From positions 62,001-126,000 of the forward strand of contig CAJUIL010000005.1 in assembly GCA_910586225.1 (NCBI GenBank): a stretch of 64,000 nt of DNA. The letters run 5' to 3'. Numbering within the stretch: the stretch's first letter is position 1; the number at the start of each line of letters is the position of its first letter. The DNA comes from an uncultured Eubacterium sp. (GTDB lineage: Bacteria; Bacillota; Clostridia; Lachnospirales; Lachnospiraceae). The notes beneath the pieces are model-generated. The model searched no databases. It was not told where the DNA came from and worked only from the letters and a program-made list of their open reading frames with translations. Shown here piece by piece: positions 41,500 to 50,495 of this stretch. The position numbers and the translations under genes are program-made.

Positions 41500-44304
41500 A
41501 TGGGCAGTACATCAGAAAAAACACAGGGTAATCTATGCGTGGGACTGCTTGCCCATGTGGATGCCGGAAAGACAACCCTGTCAGAGGGACTGCTGTATAC
41601 AAGCGGCAGTATCCGCAAAATGGGCCGTGTGGACAATCGGGACGCTTTTTTGGATACTTACGAGCTGGAGCGGGCACGGGGGATCACGATCTTTTCCAAG
41701 CAGGCTTTGTTACAGTGGAAAGGGCAGAACGTGACGCTTTTGGATACGCCGGGTCATGTGGACTTTTCAGCGGAGATGGAACGTACTTTGCAGATATTGG
41801 ATTATGCGGTGCTGATCATCAGCGGAACGGACGGCGTGCAGGGACATACGCAGACACTTTGGCGTCTGCTGGCACGATATCATATTCCGGCATTTGTCTT
41901 TGTCAATAAAATGGACCAGCAAACGGCGGATAAAAACGCGCTGCTCATCCAGCTGCAGCAGCGGCTGGATGGCAGCTGCGTGGATTTTTCTGATCCAGAC
42001 AGCGAGGAGTTCTTCGATGCGCTTGCGATGTGCTCGGAAACGGCTATGGAGCAGTTTTTGGAGGAAGGGATGGTGCATACGGACTGTATCCAAGATATGG
42101 TCTTACAGCGGGAACTGTTTCCGTGCTTTTTCGGATCGGCGTTAAGGCTGACGGGTATCGAGGAGTTTTTGGATGGGTTTTTGCACTATACGAGGCCGCC
42201 GCGGTATCCAGGAGCGTTTGCAGCAAAGGTGTTTAAGATCACAAGAGACGCGCAGGGAAGCCGTCTGACACATATGAAAATTACTGGAGGCTCGTTGTGC
42301 GTGCGTACGGCGTTGTCCGGCGCAGACGGTACGGACGGGGACGCTTGGGAGGAAAAGGTCAGCCAGATACGTGTTTATTCCGGTGCCAGATTTGAAACGG
42401 TAAACGAAGTGCAGGCTGGTACGGTGTGTGCCGTCACGGGGCTTTCTAGGACGAGGCCGGGAGAGGGACTTGGTGCGGAGCCGGATACGGGACTTCCGGT
42501 GCTGGAGCCGGTGCTGACGTACCAGATCATTTTGCCGGATGGCTGTGACGCGGCGATGATGCTGCCGAAGCTGCGCCAGCTGGAAGAAGAAGAGCCGCAG
42601 CTTCATATTGTATGGGACGAGCAGCTTCAGGAAATCCAGGCGCAGCTAATGGGTGAGGTGCAGCTTGAGATCCTGACAAGTATGATGAAGGAGCGGTTTG
42701 ATATGCTGGTGGAGTTTGGGCCGGGGAATATCGTATACAAAGAAACGATTGCGGATACGGCCGAGGGCGTTGGGCATTTTGAGCCGCTGCGTCATTACGC
42801 AGAGGTACATTTGCTGCTGGAGCCAGGAGAGCTGGGCAGCGGGATGCAGTTTGCGGCTGCGTGCAGCGAGGATATTTTGGACAGGAATTGGCAGCGTCTT
42901 GTATTGACCCATCTGGAGGAGCGGGAGCATAAAGGAGTGCTGACAGGCTCCGCGCTGACGGATATGAAAATCACGCTCGTAACGGGCCGTGCGCATTTAA
43001 AACATACCGAGGGCGGAGATTTTAGACAGGCGACTTACCGTGCGGTGCGTCAAGGGCTGATGCAGGCGCAGTCTGTACTGCTGGAGCCTTATTATGAGTT
43101 TCGCCTGGAGCTGCCGGAAGGGATGGTCGGCCGTGCGATGACGGATATTGACGCGATGCATGGGCAGCCGGGACTGCCGCAGATGGAAAATGGTATGGCG
43201 GTGCTGACCGGAAGCGCACCGGTTGTAACGATGCGCGGCTACCAGAAGGATGTGACCGAATATACAAAAGGGATGGGAAGGCTCCAATGTACGTTAAAAG
43301 GCTACGCGCCATGCCACAATACGCAGGAGGTATTAGACCAGCGCGGCTACGATCCGATGAGCGATCTGGCAAATCCTTCGTCCTCGGTTTTTTGCGCGCA
43401 TGGGGCGGGGTATGCGGTAGAATGGTATGAGGTGAAAGACCATATGCATCTGGAAAGCGTATGGAAGGCGCCCAAATCCGAGGAAGCCCGCCTGTATGAA
43501 GAGGCGGAGCGGCTCAAAAAGCGTGCGTCTGCGCGAAGCGAGAGCATCGGGACAGAGGAAGTTGACCAGATCATTGCAGCTACCTATCAGGCGAATCAGC
43601 GGGAAAAATCCGGACGGGGAAAGTACGCGGCGCGCCAGAAAAAGCGGATATCTGTTTCTGCCGCGCAGGAGGATACGGATTCGGATGGAGAGGCCAAAAA
43701 GCCGAAGCAGCAGAACGCTCAGGCGGGCGGGCTGCTTGTGGATGCTGGCAGAAAAACGCCGCGCAGATTGGAAGGAAAGCAGGATTCCAGACAGGAATAT
43801 TTTTTAGTGGACGGTTACAATATTATTTTTGCATGGGAAGAGCTGAGCCGTCTTGCCAAGGATAATATTGACGGGGCCAGAGGACGGCTTTTGGATATTA
43901 TGTGCAATTACCAGGCAATGAAAAAGTATTGCCTGATTGTAGTTTTTGACGCGTATCGTGTGGAAGGGCACAAGACTGAGCATTATGATTACCACAATAT
44001 CCATGTCGTATTTACACGGGAGGCGGAGACAGCCGACCAGTATATTGAGCGCTTTGCGCATGAAAACGCCAGAAAATACAAGGTGACGGTGGCGACTTCT
44101 GACGGCTTGGAGCAGATCATTATCCGCGGGCAGGGATGCAGGCTTGTTTCTGCGCTGGAATTAGAGGAAGAAGTACGCCAGGAGAATCAGCGGATGCATA
44201 CCGAATATCTGTCGAAACAGCCGCAGGGAGGAAATATGCCGTTTGAGGAAGCGCTTTTAAGGAGCAGGGGTAAGAAGCAGACGGGCCAAGCTGGAGTGCC
44301 TTAA
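41500..44304 (+). CDS. TetM-like translational GTPase fused to a YacP/Rae1-type NYN nuclease domain
   Basis: A 934-residue protein. Residues 1-640 match the ribosomal-protection GTPases (TetM/TetO group of EF-G relatives): G1 AHVDAGKTT, switch RARGITIF, G3 LLDTPGHVDFSAEMER, G4 FVNKMDQ, and the C-terminal GRAMTDIDAMHGQP and TLKGYAP segments. A charged linker follows (about 690-765). Residues 768-915 form an NYN domain: YFLVDGYNIIFAWEE (Asp771), LIVVFDAYRVEG, FTREAETADQYIER and VATSDGLEQ, as in YacP/Rae1, a ribosome-associated mRNA endonuclease of Bacillus. Start ATG 41500 follows GAGGAAGG. Tetracycline resistance is not implied. Confidence 0.88.
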   Translation: MGSTSEKTQGNLCVGLLAHVDAGKTTLSEGLLYTSGSIRKMGRVDNRDAFLDTYELERARGITIFSKQALLQWKGQNVTLLDTPGHVDFSAEMERTLQILDYAVLIISGTDGVQGHTQTLWRLLARYHIPAFVFVNKMDQQTADKNALLIQLQQRLDGSCVDFSDPDSEEFFDALAMCSETAMEQFLEEGMVHTDCIQDMVLQRELFPCFFGSALRLTGIEEFLDGFLHYTRPPRYPGAFAAKVFKITRDAQGSRLTHMKITGGSLCVRTALSGADGTDGDAWEEKVSQIRVYSGARFETVNEVQAGTVCAVTGLSRTRPGEGLGAEPDTGLPVLEPVLTYQIILPDGCDAAMMLPKLRQLEEEEPQLHIVWDEQLQEIQAQLMGEVQLEILTSMMKERFDMLVEFGPGNIVYKETIADTAEGVGHFEPLRHYAEVHLLLEPGELGSGMQFAAACSEDILDRNWQRLVLTHLEEREHKGVLTGSALTDMKITLVTGRAHLKHTEGGDFRQATYRAVRQGLMQAQSVLLEPYYEFRLELPEGMVGRAMTDIDAMHGQPGLPQMENGMAVLTGSAPVVTMRGYQKDVTEYTKGMGRLQCTLKGYAPCHNTQEVLDQRGYDPMSDLANPSSSVFCAHGAGYAVEWYEVKDHMHLESVWKAPKSEEARLYEEAERLKKRASARSESIGTEEVDQIIAATYQANQREKSGRGKYAARQKKRISVSAAQEDTDSDGEAKKPKQQNAQAGGLLVDAGRKTPRRLEGKQDSRQEYFLVDGYNIIFAWEELSRLAKDNIDGARGRLLDIMCNYQAMKKYCLIVVFDAYRVEGHKTEHYDYHNIHVVFTREAETADQYIERFAHENARKYKVTVATSDGLEQIIIRGQGCRLVSALELEEEVRQENQRMHTEYLSKQPQGGNMPFEEALLRSRGKKQTGQAGVP

Positions 44305-44333
44305 GCTTGCGGATTACAGAGGAGGTGAAGGAT

Positions 44334-44882
44334 TTGAATGCAGTACAAAAAGGAAAGGAAGGAAATCAAGAAGGATATACGATAAAAGATATTTATGCGT
44401 TACCTGACGCAGAACGTGCGGAATTGATCGATGGCCGAATGTTTGCGATGGCACCGCCAGGCAGGACGCATCAGAAGTACAGTATGCAAATAGCAAACGC
44501 GATCTACGATTATATCCAAAAGCAGCAAGGGGAATGTGAGGTTTATGCCGCTCCGTTTGGGGTGTTTCTCAATGCGGATGATAAGACTTACGTAGAACCG
44601 GATATCAGTGTTATATGCGACAAGGATAAGCTTACGGAGGAGGGATGCAGCGGCGCGCCGGACTGGATCATTGAGATCGTATCGCCGGGCAGGAAGGCTA
44701 GGGACTATATGACAAAGCTGTTCCAATACCGGATGGCGGCGGTCAGAGAATATTGGATCGTAGATCCGGAGAAACAGATGACGACCGTATACGGATTTGA
44801 GAAGGAAGCGGTAGAGCATTATAATTTTGGTGCGAAGGTACCTTCAGGAATCCTTCTCGGACTTTCAATCAGGGTGGAATAG
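44334..44882 (+). CDS. Uma2-family (DUF820) PD-(D/E)XK nuclease-fold protein
   Basis: A 182-residue protein of the Uma2 group. The family motifs are ELIDGRMFAMAPP, the pair VEPDISVICDKDKL (Asp) and PDWIIEIVSPGRKARD (Glu), then REYWIVDPEKQ. These correspond to the PD-(D/E)XK catalytic core. The biological role is unknown although such genes abound in cyanobacteria and Clostridia. The start is taken as TTG 44334, six bases after a perfect AGGAGGTG. A TTG at 44307 is in frame but has no site. It lies 29 bases after the GTPase-NYN gene. Confidence 0.88.
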   Translation: MNAVQKGKEGNQEGYTIKDIYALPDAERAELIDGRMFAMAPPGRTHQKYSMQIANAIYDYIQKQQGECEVYAAPFGVFLNADDKTYVEPDISVICDKDKLTEEGCSGAPDWIIEIVSPGRKARDYMTKLFQYRMAAVREYWIVDPEKQMTTVYGFEKEAVEHYNFGAKVPSGILLGLSIRVE

Positions 44883-44954
44883 ATGATATGACAGAAAAGT
44901 GAGCGTATTGAATGATAATTGAGTATATGGAATAGGATTACAGCAGAATAAAAT

Positions 44955-44985
44955 AAAAAACAAACAGCCAGGCTGTTTGTTTTTT
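44955..44985. terminator. Bidirectional intrinsic terminator
   Basis: AAAAAACAAACAGCC (44955-44969) and GGCTGTTTGTTTTTT (44971-44985) are complementary around one base, with an A run before and a T run after. It separates the Uma2 gene and the converging htpG. Confidence 0.85.
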
Positions 44986-45004
44986 ATTTATGATATAGCA
45001 GATC

Positions 45005-47155
45005 TTATTTTGCAAGCAGCATCATAATCTCATTGCTTCTCGCAATAAATTTAGTCATAGCCTCCGGTGCGAGCGGCTGGTTGCTGATCATCGCAAGGTC
45101 GTAAAGCTGCTGGCAGAAAGTCGGTACGTGCTCAGAGTCCTTGTGCTCGAAAATGTATTTGACAAGCGCGTTGTTCGCGTTCAGCGTCAGGGAAACGTCT
45201 CCGCCGAACATGGAGCTGTCCATGCCGCCCATGCCGCCCATTGCGTACATTTTCATCATTTCCTGCATACGTCTGCCTTCTTCGGATAAGGTAATAATAG
45301 AAGAAACCGATTCATTTTTCAGCTTTTCCACTTTTACGGTCAGCTTGTCGTTGTTTAACGCTTTACGGAAGGTTTCAGTCAGCGCGTCTGTTTCTTCTTT
45401 TAATTCCTCTTCGGAAACGTCTTCTTTTAATGATTCGGTTACGTCCGCATCGATTCGCATAAATTTGAACTTTTCATTGCGGCGTTCCAGCTGTGTGATA
45501 AAGGAGGAGTCGATGTTGTGGTCCAAAATTACAGCGTCCATACCTTGTTCCTTGAACATATTGACATACTGGCTCTGCTGCTGTTCATCGGTAACGTAGT
45601 AGATCGTCTTGCGTGTGTCCTTTTCTTCCTCGGCATCGTCTCCGGTCGCTGAGGTTCCGTCTGCGTTTTCTACTTCTACTGTGCTTTGTGCGGTATCCGT
45701 TTGTTCTGCGCTTTCTGCGTCAGAAGCCTGCGTACCGTTCGCATTTTCTGCGGCTTCGCTGTCCTGCGGCGCGTCGTCTGCTTTTAGGCATTCCGGCAGC
45801 GTCAGATATTTGTGCTCCAGGTTTTTGAATAAGATATAATCGTTCATCTTATCGCAGAATTTATCGTCTCTTAAGCAACCGTATTTAATAAATGGGCTGA
45901 TATCATCCCAGTATTTTTCGTAGTTTTCTTTTTCGGTCTTGCACATACCTGAGAGCTTGTCCGCGACTTTTTTCGTAATGTATTCTGAAATCTTTTTCAC
46001 AAAGCCGTCGTTTTGCAGCGCGCTTCTGGATACGTTCAGCGGCAGGTCCGGGCAGTCGATAACGCCTTTTAACAGCATCAGAAATTCCGGAATGACCTCT
46101 TTGATATTGTCCGCAATAAATACCTGGTTGTTGTACAGCTTGATCGTGCCTTCAATGGAATCGTATTCGGTATTGATCTTCGGGAAGTATAAAATTCCCT
46201 TTAAGTTGAACGGATAGTCCATATTCAGGTGGATCCAAAACAGCGGCTCTTTATAGTCATGGAATACTTTGCGGTAAAATTCCTTATATTCCTCGTCGGT
46301 GCAGTCTTTTGGCGTTTTAGCCCAGAGCGGGTTTGTATCGTTGATAGCAACCGGGCGCTTTACGATCTTGAGCTTTTCTGTGCGCGGCGATACTTCTACG
46401 ATTTCTTTTTCACCGTTTTCGTTTTCTTTTTCTTCGGTTTTTGCTTCTTCAATGACAGTTTCAACTACCGTATCATCGTCACGCTTGTCGGCCGGGTCGA
46501 TCGTTTCATATTCTGTCTCTGCGTTCGCTTTGTTTAAATAGATCGGGATCGGCATAAAAGAGCAATATTTTTCGATCACTTCCCTTGCGCGGTACTCGTT
46601 GGCAAACTCCAGGCAGTCCTCATTTAAATACAGCGTCATTGTCGTACCCACACTGTCCTTTGTGCCTTCCTGCATATCAAACTCTGTACCGCCGTCGCAT
46701 GACCAGTGGACAGGCTGCGCGCCTTCCTGATAGGACAGCGTGTCGATCGTTACCTGATCCGCTACCATAAAAGCAGAGTAAAAGCCGAGGCCGAAGTGTC
46801 CGATGATCTGATCCTCATTGGCTTTGTCCTTGTATTTTTCCAGAAAATCCGCAGCGCCGGAAAAAGCGATCTGGTTGATATATTCCTCTACCTCCTCAGC
46901 AGTCATACCAAGGCCGTTATCCGTGACGGTCAGCGTCTTTTCGTCCGGATTGACCGTTACCTGGATCTGCGGCTTATAATGCTCCGGAAGGGAATATTCC
47001 CCCATCATATCCAGCTTTTTCAGCTTGGTAATTGCGTCGCAGCCGTTTGAGATCAGCTCGCGGTAGAAAATGTCGTGGTCTGAATATAACCATTTTTTGA
47101 TAATAGGAAAGATGTTTTCACTGTTGATTGAAAGATTTCCGTGTTTGTTTTCCAT
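45005..47155 (-). CDS. htpG: Chaperone protein HtpG (Hsp90)
   Basis: A 716-residue Hsp90. The ATPase domain starts KHGNLSINSENIFPII and shows ELISNGCDAITKL, DNGLGMTAEEV and GHFGLGFYSAFMVAD. The middle domain has LNVSRSALQNDG and the dimerisation domain ends MTKFIARSNEIMMLL. Compared with E. coli HtpG it is about 90 residues longer. Two acidic insertions explain this: TEEKENENGEKEIVE near 245 and a long D/E/A/T-rich one near 455-500 before TRKTIYYVTDE. A CIRCE-like operator and promoter lie upstream. Confidence 0.97.
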   Translation of the reverse strand: MENKHGNLSINSENIFPIIKKWLYSDHDIFYRELISNGCDAITKLKKLDMMGEYSLPEHYKPQIQVTVNPDEKTLTVTDNGLGMTAEEVEEYINQIAFSGAADFLEKYKDKANEDQIIGHFGLGFYSAFMVADQVTIDTLSYQEGAQPVHWSCDGGTEFDMQEGTKDSVGTTMTLYLNEDCLEFANEYRAREVIEKYCSFMPIPIYLNKANAETEYETIDPADKRDDDTVVETVIEEAKTEEKENENGEKEIVEVSPRTEKLKIVKRPVAINDTNPLWAKTPKDCTDEEYKEFYRKVFHDYKEPLFWIHLNMDYPFNLKGILYFPKINTEYDSIEGTIKLYNNQVFIADNIKEVIPEFLMLLKGVIDCPDLPLNVSRSALQNDGFVKKISEYITKKVADKLSGMCKTEKENYEKYWDDISPFIKYGCLRDDKFCDKMNDYILFKNLEHKYLTLPECLKADDAPQDSEAAENANGTQASDAESAEQTDTAQSTVEVENADGTSATGDDAEEEKDTRKTIYYVTDEQQQSQYVNMFKEQGMDAVILDHNIDSSFITQLERRNEKFKFMRIDADVTESLKEDVSEEELKEETDALTETFRKALNNDKLTVKVEKLKNESVSSIITLSEEGRRMQEMMKMYAMGGMGGMDSSMFGGDVSLTLNANNALVKYIFEHKDSEHVPTFCQQLYDLAMISNQPLAPEAMTKFIARSNEIMMLLAK

Positions 47156-47246
47156 GAAAATGAACTCCTTTTCTTAAAATATGCTGATATGGCCAACAGA
47201 AAAGATAGTATGCACTGTTGCCGTAGTGTTCTTTGTCCTAAATGCA

Positions 47247-47275
47247 ATAGTAATACGAGCAACGCAAAAAGTCAA
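47247..47275 (-). promoter_or_regulatory. Promoter of htpG
   Basis: On the minus strand TTGACT (47270-47275) and TACTAT (47247-47252) are 17 bp apart. The leader to the start is about 85 bases. Confidence 0.65.
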
Positions 47276-47282
47276 TAGAAAA

Positions 47283-47309
47283 TCAGCACTCTTTTCGGTT
47301 GAGTGCTAA
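47283..47309. promoter_or_regulatory. CIRCE-like operator (HrcA site)
   Basis: TCAGCACTC (47283-47291), a 9-base spacer and GAGTGCTAA (47301-47309) match the CIRCE consensus TTAGCACTC-N9-GAGTGCTAA with one mismatch. It lies 7 bp upstream of the -35 box of htpG. HrcA, the heat-shock repressor of groE and dnaK operons, would be expected to bind. The position upstream of the -35 is unusual. Confidence 0.85.
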
Positions 47310-47460
47310 CAATTATTATAAAACCTTGATTTTACAAGGGATTTGGAAATTCTTAAAATTTTATAAACGAAGAAAATCTCTTATAAATGAATCGGGAAGG
47401 TTGCTTTTTGATAGGATACAGGCTACAATACGGATAATACGACGAAGGGATGGTATCGTT

Positions 47461-49179
47461 ATGGCAAGGACGGTTGCGATCGGGGAACAAAATTTTAGTA
47501 CGATGCTTGCAAATAATTATTTTTATATTGATAAAACGGATTTTATTAAGGAATGGTGGGAAAACGGGGATACGGTCACTTTGATCACCCGACCGCGCAG
47601 ATTTGGAAAGACGCTTACGATGAATATGCTGGACTGCTTTTTTTCTCTCAGGTACAAAGATGCAGGCAAGCTGTTTGAAGGGCTGCATATCTGGGAGGAG
47701 GAGTCTTACCGGGGGATACAGGGAACGTATCCGGTTATTTTCCTGAGCTTTGCGGATATTAAAGGCAGCTGTTATGATACGGTGCGGGAAAAAATCTGCC
47801 AGTCAATAGCAAATTTATATATGGACCATCATTTTCTATTAAAGAGCGGGTTTTTGGAGGATGCAGACGCGGAGTATTTTAAAAAAATTTCCGCAGATAT
47901 GAACGACGCTGCGGCAGCACGTTCTTTGGGACAGCTTTCGCGTTTTTTATGCAGATTTTATGGAAAGAAAGTGATCCTTTTATTAGACGAATACGATACG
48001 CCGATGCAGGAAGCGTATGTAAACGGATACTGGCAGGAGTTGGCTGAGTTTTTAAGAGGGCTGTTCCAATCGGCTTTTAAGACGAACCCATATTTGGAGC
48101 GTGCGGTTATGACAGGAATCACGAGGGTCAGTAAGGAATCTATTTTTTCAGAGTTAAATAACCTTATGGTCGTTACAACTGCTTCGAGGCTGTATGAAAC
48201 CGCGTTTGGATTTACGCAGGACGAGGTGTTTCATGCGCTGGAGGAGTTCGGGCTGCAGGACAGGATGGAGGAAGTAAGGAGGTGGTATGATGGGTTTTGC
48301 TTTGGAGAGTGCGGCAGTATTTATAACCCTTGGTCTGTGATCAATTTTTTGAAATTCCAAAGGTTAAAGGCTTACTGGGCAAATACCAGCTCCAACAGCC
48401 TTGTCGGAAAGCTGATCCGGGAAGGCGATAAGGAGATTAAAACGGTTGTGGAGGATCTGCTAAAAGGGAAGGCATTTTGTGTAGCAGTCGACGAGCAGAT
48501 GGTTTTTACGGATCTGGACAACAGCCGTAACGCGGTCTGGGGATTGCTCTTGGCCAGCGGTTATTTAAAGATTACCGGATATGAGGTTACAGATCCGCAG
48601 CTTGGGGATGAAGGGCTGGCGTATTGGCTTGCTTTTACGAATCTGGAGATTGTCGTTATATTTAAAAAGCTGGTACAGGGCTTTTTTGCGCCGTGCAGCT
48701 CGGATTACAATGATTTTATCAAAGCGCTGCTGGCGGACGATCTAAAAAATATGAACGCATACATGAACCGGGTGGCGTTATCGGTTGTCAGCTTTTTTGA
48801 TACAGGAAGCGGGCCATCGCAGAAAACAGAACCGGAACGTTTTTATCACGGCCTTGTACTGGGGATGATGATCGATCTGGGCGGCAGATATTCAATGACT
48901 TCAAACCGGGAAAGCGGCTTTGGAAGATACGATGTGTTATTGGAGCCGTTGAACGCTGCAGACGATGGAATTATTTTTGAGTTTAAAGTACGAAATGAAG
49001 AGGACGGGGAGGAGAGTTTAGATGATACAGCGGAGTCGGCACTGGCGCAGATACTTGAGAAAAAATACGCGGCTGTGCTGGCGGCAAAGTGCGGCAGAGA
49101 AAAGATCCGCATCTACGGGTTTGCCTTTCAGGGAAAGCAGGTGCTTATAAAAGGCGGCCCTATCCGTAATTATGAGTAG
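47461..49179 (+). CDS. AAA-ATPase-like protein with PD-(D/E)XK nuclease domain
   Basis: A 572-residue protein of a family common in gut anaerobes. The AAA-ATPase-like domain starts MARTVAIGEQNFSTML with YFYIDKTDFIKEW, Walker A-like TRPRRFGKTLTMNM, the LLLDEYDTPMQEAY Walker B and TGITRVSKESIFSELNNL. The C-terminal PD-(D/E)XK segment shows DDGIIFEFKV (Glu-x-Lys) and LAQILEKKYAA. Its function is not established. Frequent multicopy occurrence suggests mobility. ATG 47461 follows GAAGGGATGGTATCGTT. An upstream frame from 47299 overlaps the CIRCE region. Confidence 0.88.
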   Translation: MARTVAIGEQNFSTMLANNYFYIDKTDFIKEWWENGDTVTLITRPRRFGKTLTMNMLDCFFSLRYKDAGKLFEGLHIWEEESYRGIQGTYPVIFLSFADIKGSCYDTVREKICQSIANLYMDHHFLLKSGFLEDADAEYFKKISADMNDAAAARSLGQLSRFLCRFYGKKVILLLDEYDTPMQEAYVNGYWQELAEFLRGLFQSAFKTNPYLERAVMTGITRVSKESIFSELNNLMVVTTASRLYETAFGFTQDEVFHALEEFGLQDRMEEVRRWYDGFCFGECGSIYNPWSVINFLKFQRLKAYWANTSSNSLVGKLIREGDKEIKTVVEDLLKGKAFCVAVDEQMVFTDLDNSRNAVWGLLLASGYLKITGYEVTDPQLGDEGLAYWLAFTNLEIVVIFKKLVQGFFAPCSSDYNDFIKALLADDLKNMNAYMNRVALSVVSFFDTGSGPSQKTEPERFYHGLVLGMMIDLGGRYSMTSNRESGFGRYDVLLEPLNAADDGIIFEFKVRNEEDGEESLDDTAESALAQILEKKYAAVLAAKCGREKIRIYGFAFQGKQVLIKGGPIRNYE

Positions 49180-49181
49180 GC

Positions 49182-49226
49182 CATATGACAGGCGCAGACA
49201 GCCGCGCTGCCTGTGCCTGTCATGTG
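49182..49226. terminator. Long hairpin between converging genes
   Basis: A 21-base arm (49182-49202, starting CATATGACAGGC) pairs with 49206-49226 (ending GCCTGTCATGTG) around a CGC loop, with one mismatch and two wobble pairs. There is no T run, so it may be a bidirectional terminator or an mRNA-end stabiliser. Confidence 0.55.
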
Positions 49227-49231
49227 TACAG

Positions 49232-50383
49232 CTATTGCTGCAGCGGATTTTGGCGAATCCAGAATGTATCGGCTAAAAGCAGCCAGTTTGCACGAAACAG
49301 CCGCATGATCTGCCAATATCCGGCGCCGTGCAGGCTATATTCTTTGACAAGATTAAATTTTGCCTGCAGGCTCCTGACATCTTCAAACCATACCTCATGC
49401 TCCACGCCGTCCTTGATATAATGGAAATAAGGCGACTGCGCCGTATCGTCAAACTGTATTACAGCTTGGTTCTGCGCTGCGATCTGCGCCGCCTGTACGT
49501 TGCCGATGGTGGTTGCCTTGGAAACACCTTGTTCAAAAGGCAGCGCCCAGTCGTAACCGTAATTAGGGATTCCAAGGCTGATCTTTTCTGCGGGAATCCG
49601 GGTAAGCGCATATTCCACGACCCGTCTGACTTCATTTAATGGTGCGACGGCCATTGGCGGGCCATACGTGTAACCCCACTCATACGTCATCAAAAACACG
49701 GAGTCTGCAGCTTCTCCAAGAAGTCCGTAGTCAACGCCTTCATAAAGCACGCCCTTTTGCTCGTCGGAAGTCTTTGGGGCAAGCGCAACGGATACCGGAT
49801 AGCCGAGCGCATTGACGGCCTCCCGGACATTTGCGACAAACTGTGCATACGGTACACGATCCTCAGGCAGGATGTATTCAAAATCAATATCAACCCCGCG
49901 ATAGCCTTTTTGTTGTATAACGGTTAGCAGTTGGGCGATCAGCCGCTGCTGTACTTCCATGTTATTTGCTGCCTGACTGACGAGGTAGTTGTTAAATTTG
50001 CCGTCCTCGCCAAAAGGAGTGAGCGTAAGGATCGGCGCTGTATGGCTGGCGTTTGCCATTTCGATCATAAAGGTATCGTCGTTTTGCGGATAGACGAGGC
50101 TGCCTTCTGGTGTAAATCCATAAGAAAATACATACAGATTGCTTAAATACGGGAGCGTCTGGCTTAGCACATCCGGCTTGATATACGTGTACGCGTAGCC
50201 GCCGGACGAGAGGGCGCGCTTTATTGGGGCGGTTTCTCCTTTGGTCAGTAAGAGAGCCTGACCGATGGCAAGCAGGTAGGGGGATTCCAGCTGGTTGTTG
50301 TAAATGATCGTGTCAGCAGAAATGCCTTGCTCGGCAGCGATCTTTTCAAGAGTGTCGTCGGGCTTTACGATATAGATTTCCAT
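49232..50383 (-). CDS. LysM-GH18 glycoside hydrolase, spore/cortex type
   Basis: A 383-residue protein with an N-terminal LysM domain (residues 1-46, YIVKPDDTLEKIAAEQGIS) and a GH18 catalytic domain whose motif GVDIDFEY carries the catalytic Glu. The arrangement resembles YaaH/SleL (cortical fragment-lytic N-acetylglucosaminidase) of spore formers, where LysM provides targeting without a signal peptide. An in-frame extension to 50521 overlaps the promoter of the serpin gene, so ATG 50383 is preferred although no clear ribosome-binding site is seen. Sporulation role is inferred. Confidence 0.85.
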   Translation of the reverse strand: MEIYIVKPDDTLEKIAAEQGISADTIIYNNQLESPYLLAIGQALLLTKGETAPIKRALSSGGYAYTYIKPDVLSQTLPYLSNLYVFSYGFTPEGSLVYPQNDDTFMIEMANASHTAPILTLTPFGEDGKFNNYLVSQAANNMEVQQRLIAQLLTVIQQKGYRGVDIDFEYILPEDRVPYAQFVANVREAVNALGYPVSVALAPKTSDEQKGVLYEGVDYGLLGEAADSVFLMTYEWGYTYGPPMAVAPLNEVRRVVEYALTRIPAEKISLGIPNYGYDWALPFEQGVSKATTIGNVQAAQIAAQNQAVIQFDDTAQSPYFHYIKDGVEHEVWFEDVRSLQAKFNLVKEYSLHGAGYWQIMRLFRANWLLLADTFWIRQNPLQQ

Positions 50384-50418
50384 AATAAAACCGTTTTTTA
50401 TTAGTATATGCGTAAGGC

Positions 50419-50446
50419 TTGAAAAAATAAATGAAACTGTTATAAT
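50419..50446 (+). promoter_or_regulatory. Promoter of the serpin gene
   Basis: TTGAAA (50419-50424) and TATAAT (50441-50446) with a 16-bp spacer. Confidence 0.65.
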
Positions 50447-50495
50447 TTGTTTAACAGTAATCCGTGTATTTTTTATAACAGAGAGGAGTAGTTTT

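Noticed and set aside
41500..43420. Tetracycline resistance gene
   Set aside because: The GTPase is only a relative of TetM with an extra nuclease domain. No known Tet class is recognised and resistance cannot be claimed.
45141..46541. Plus-strand frames opposite htpG
   Set aside because: Antisense shadows of a highly conserved Hsp90 gene, rich in Ser/Phe as expected.
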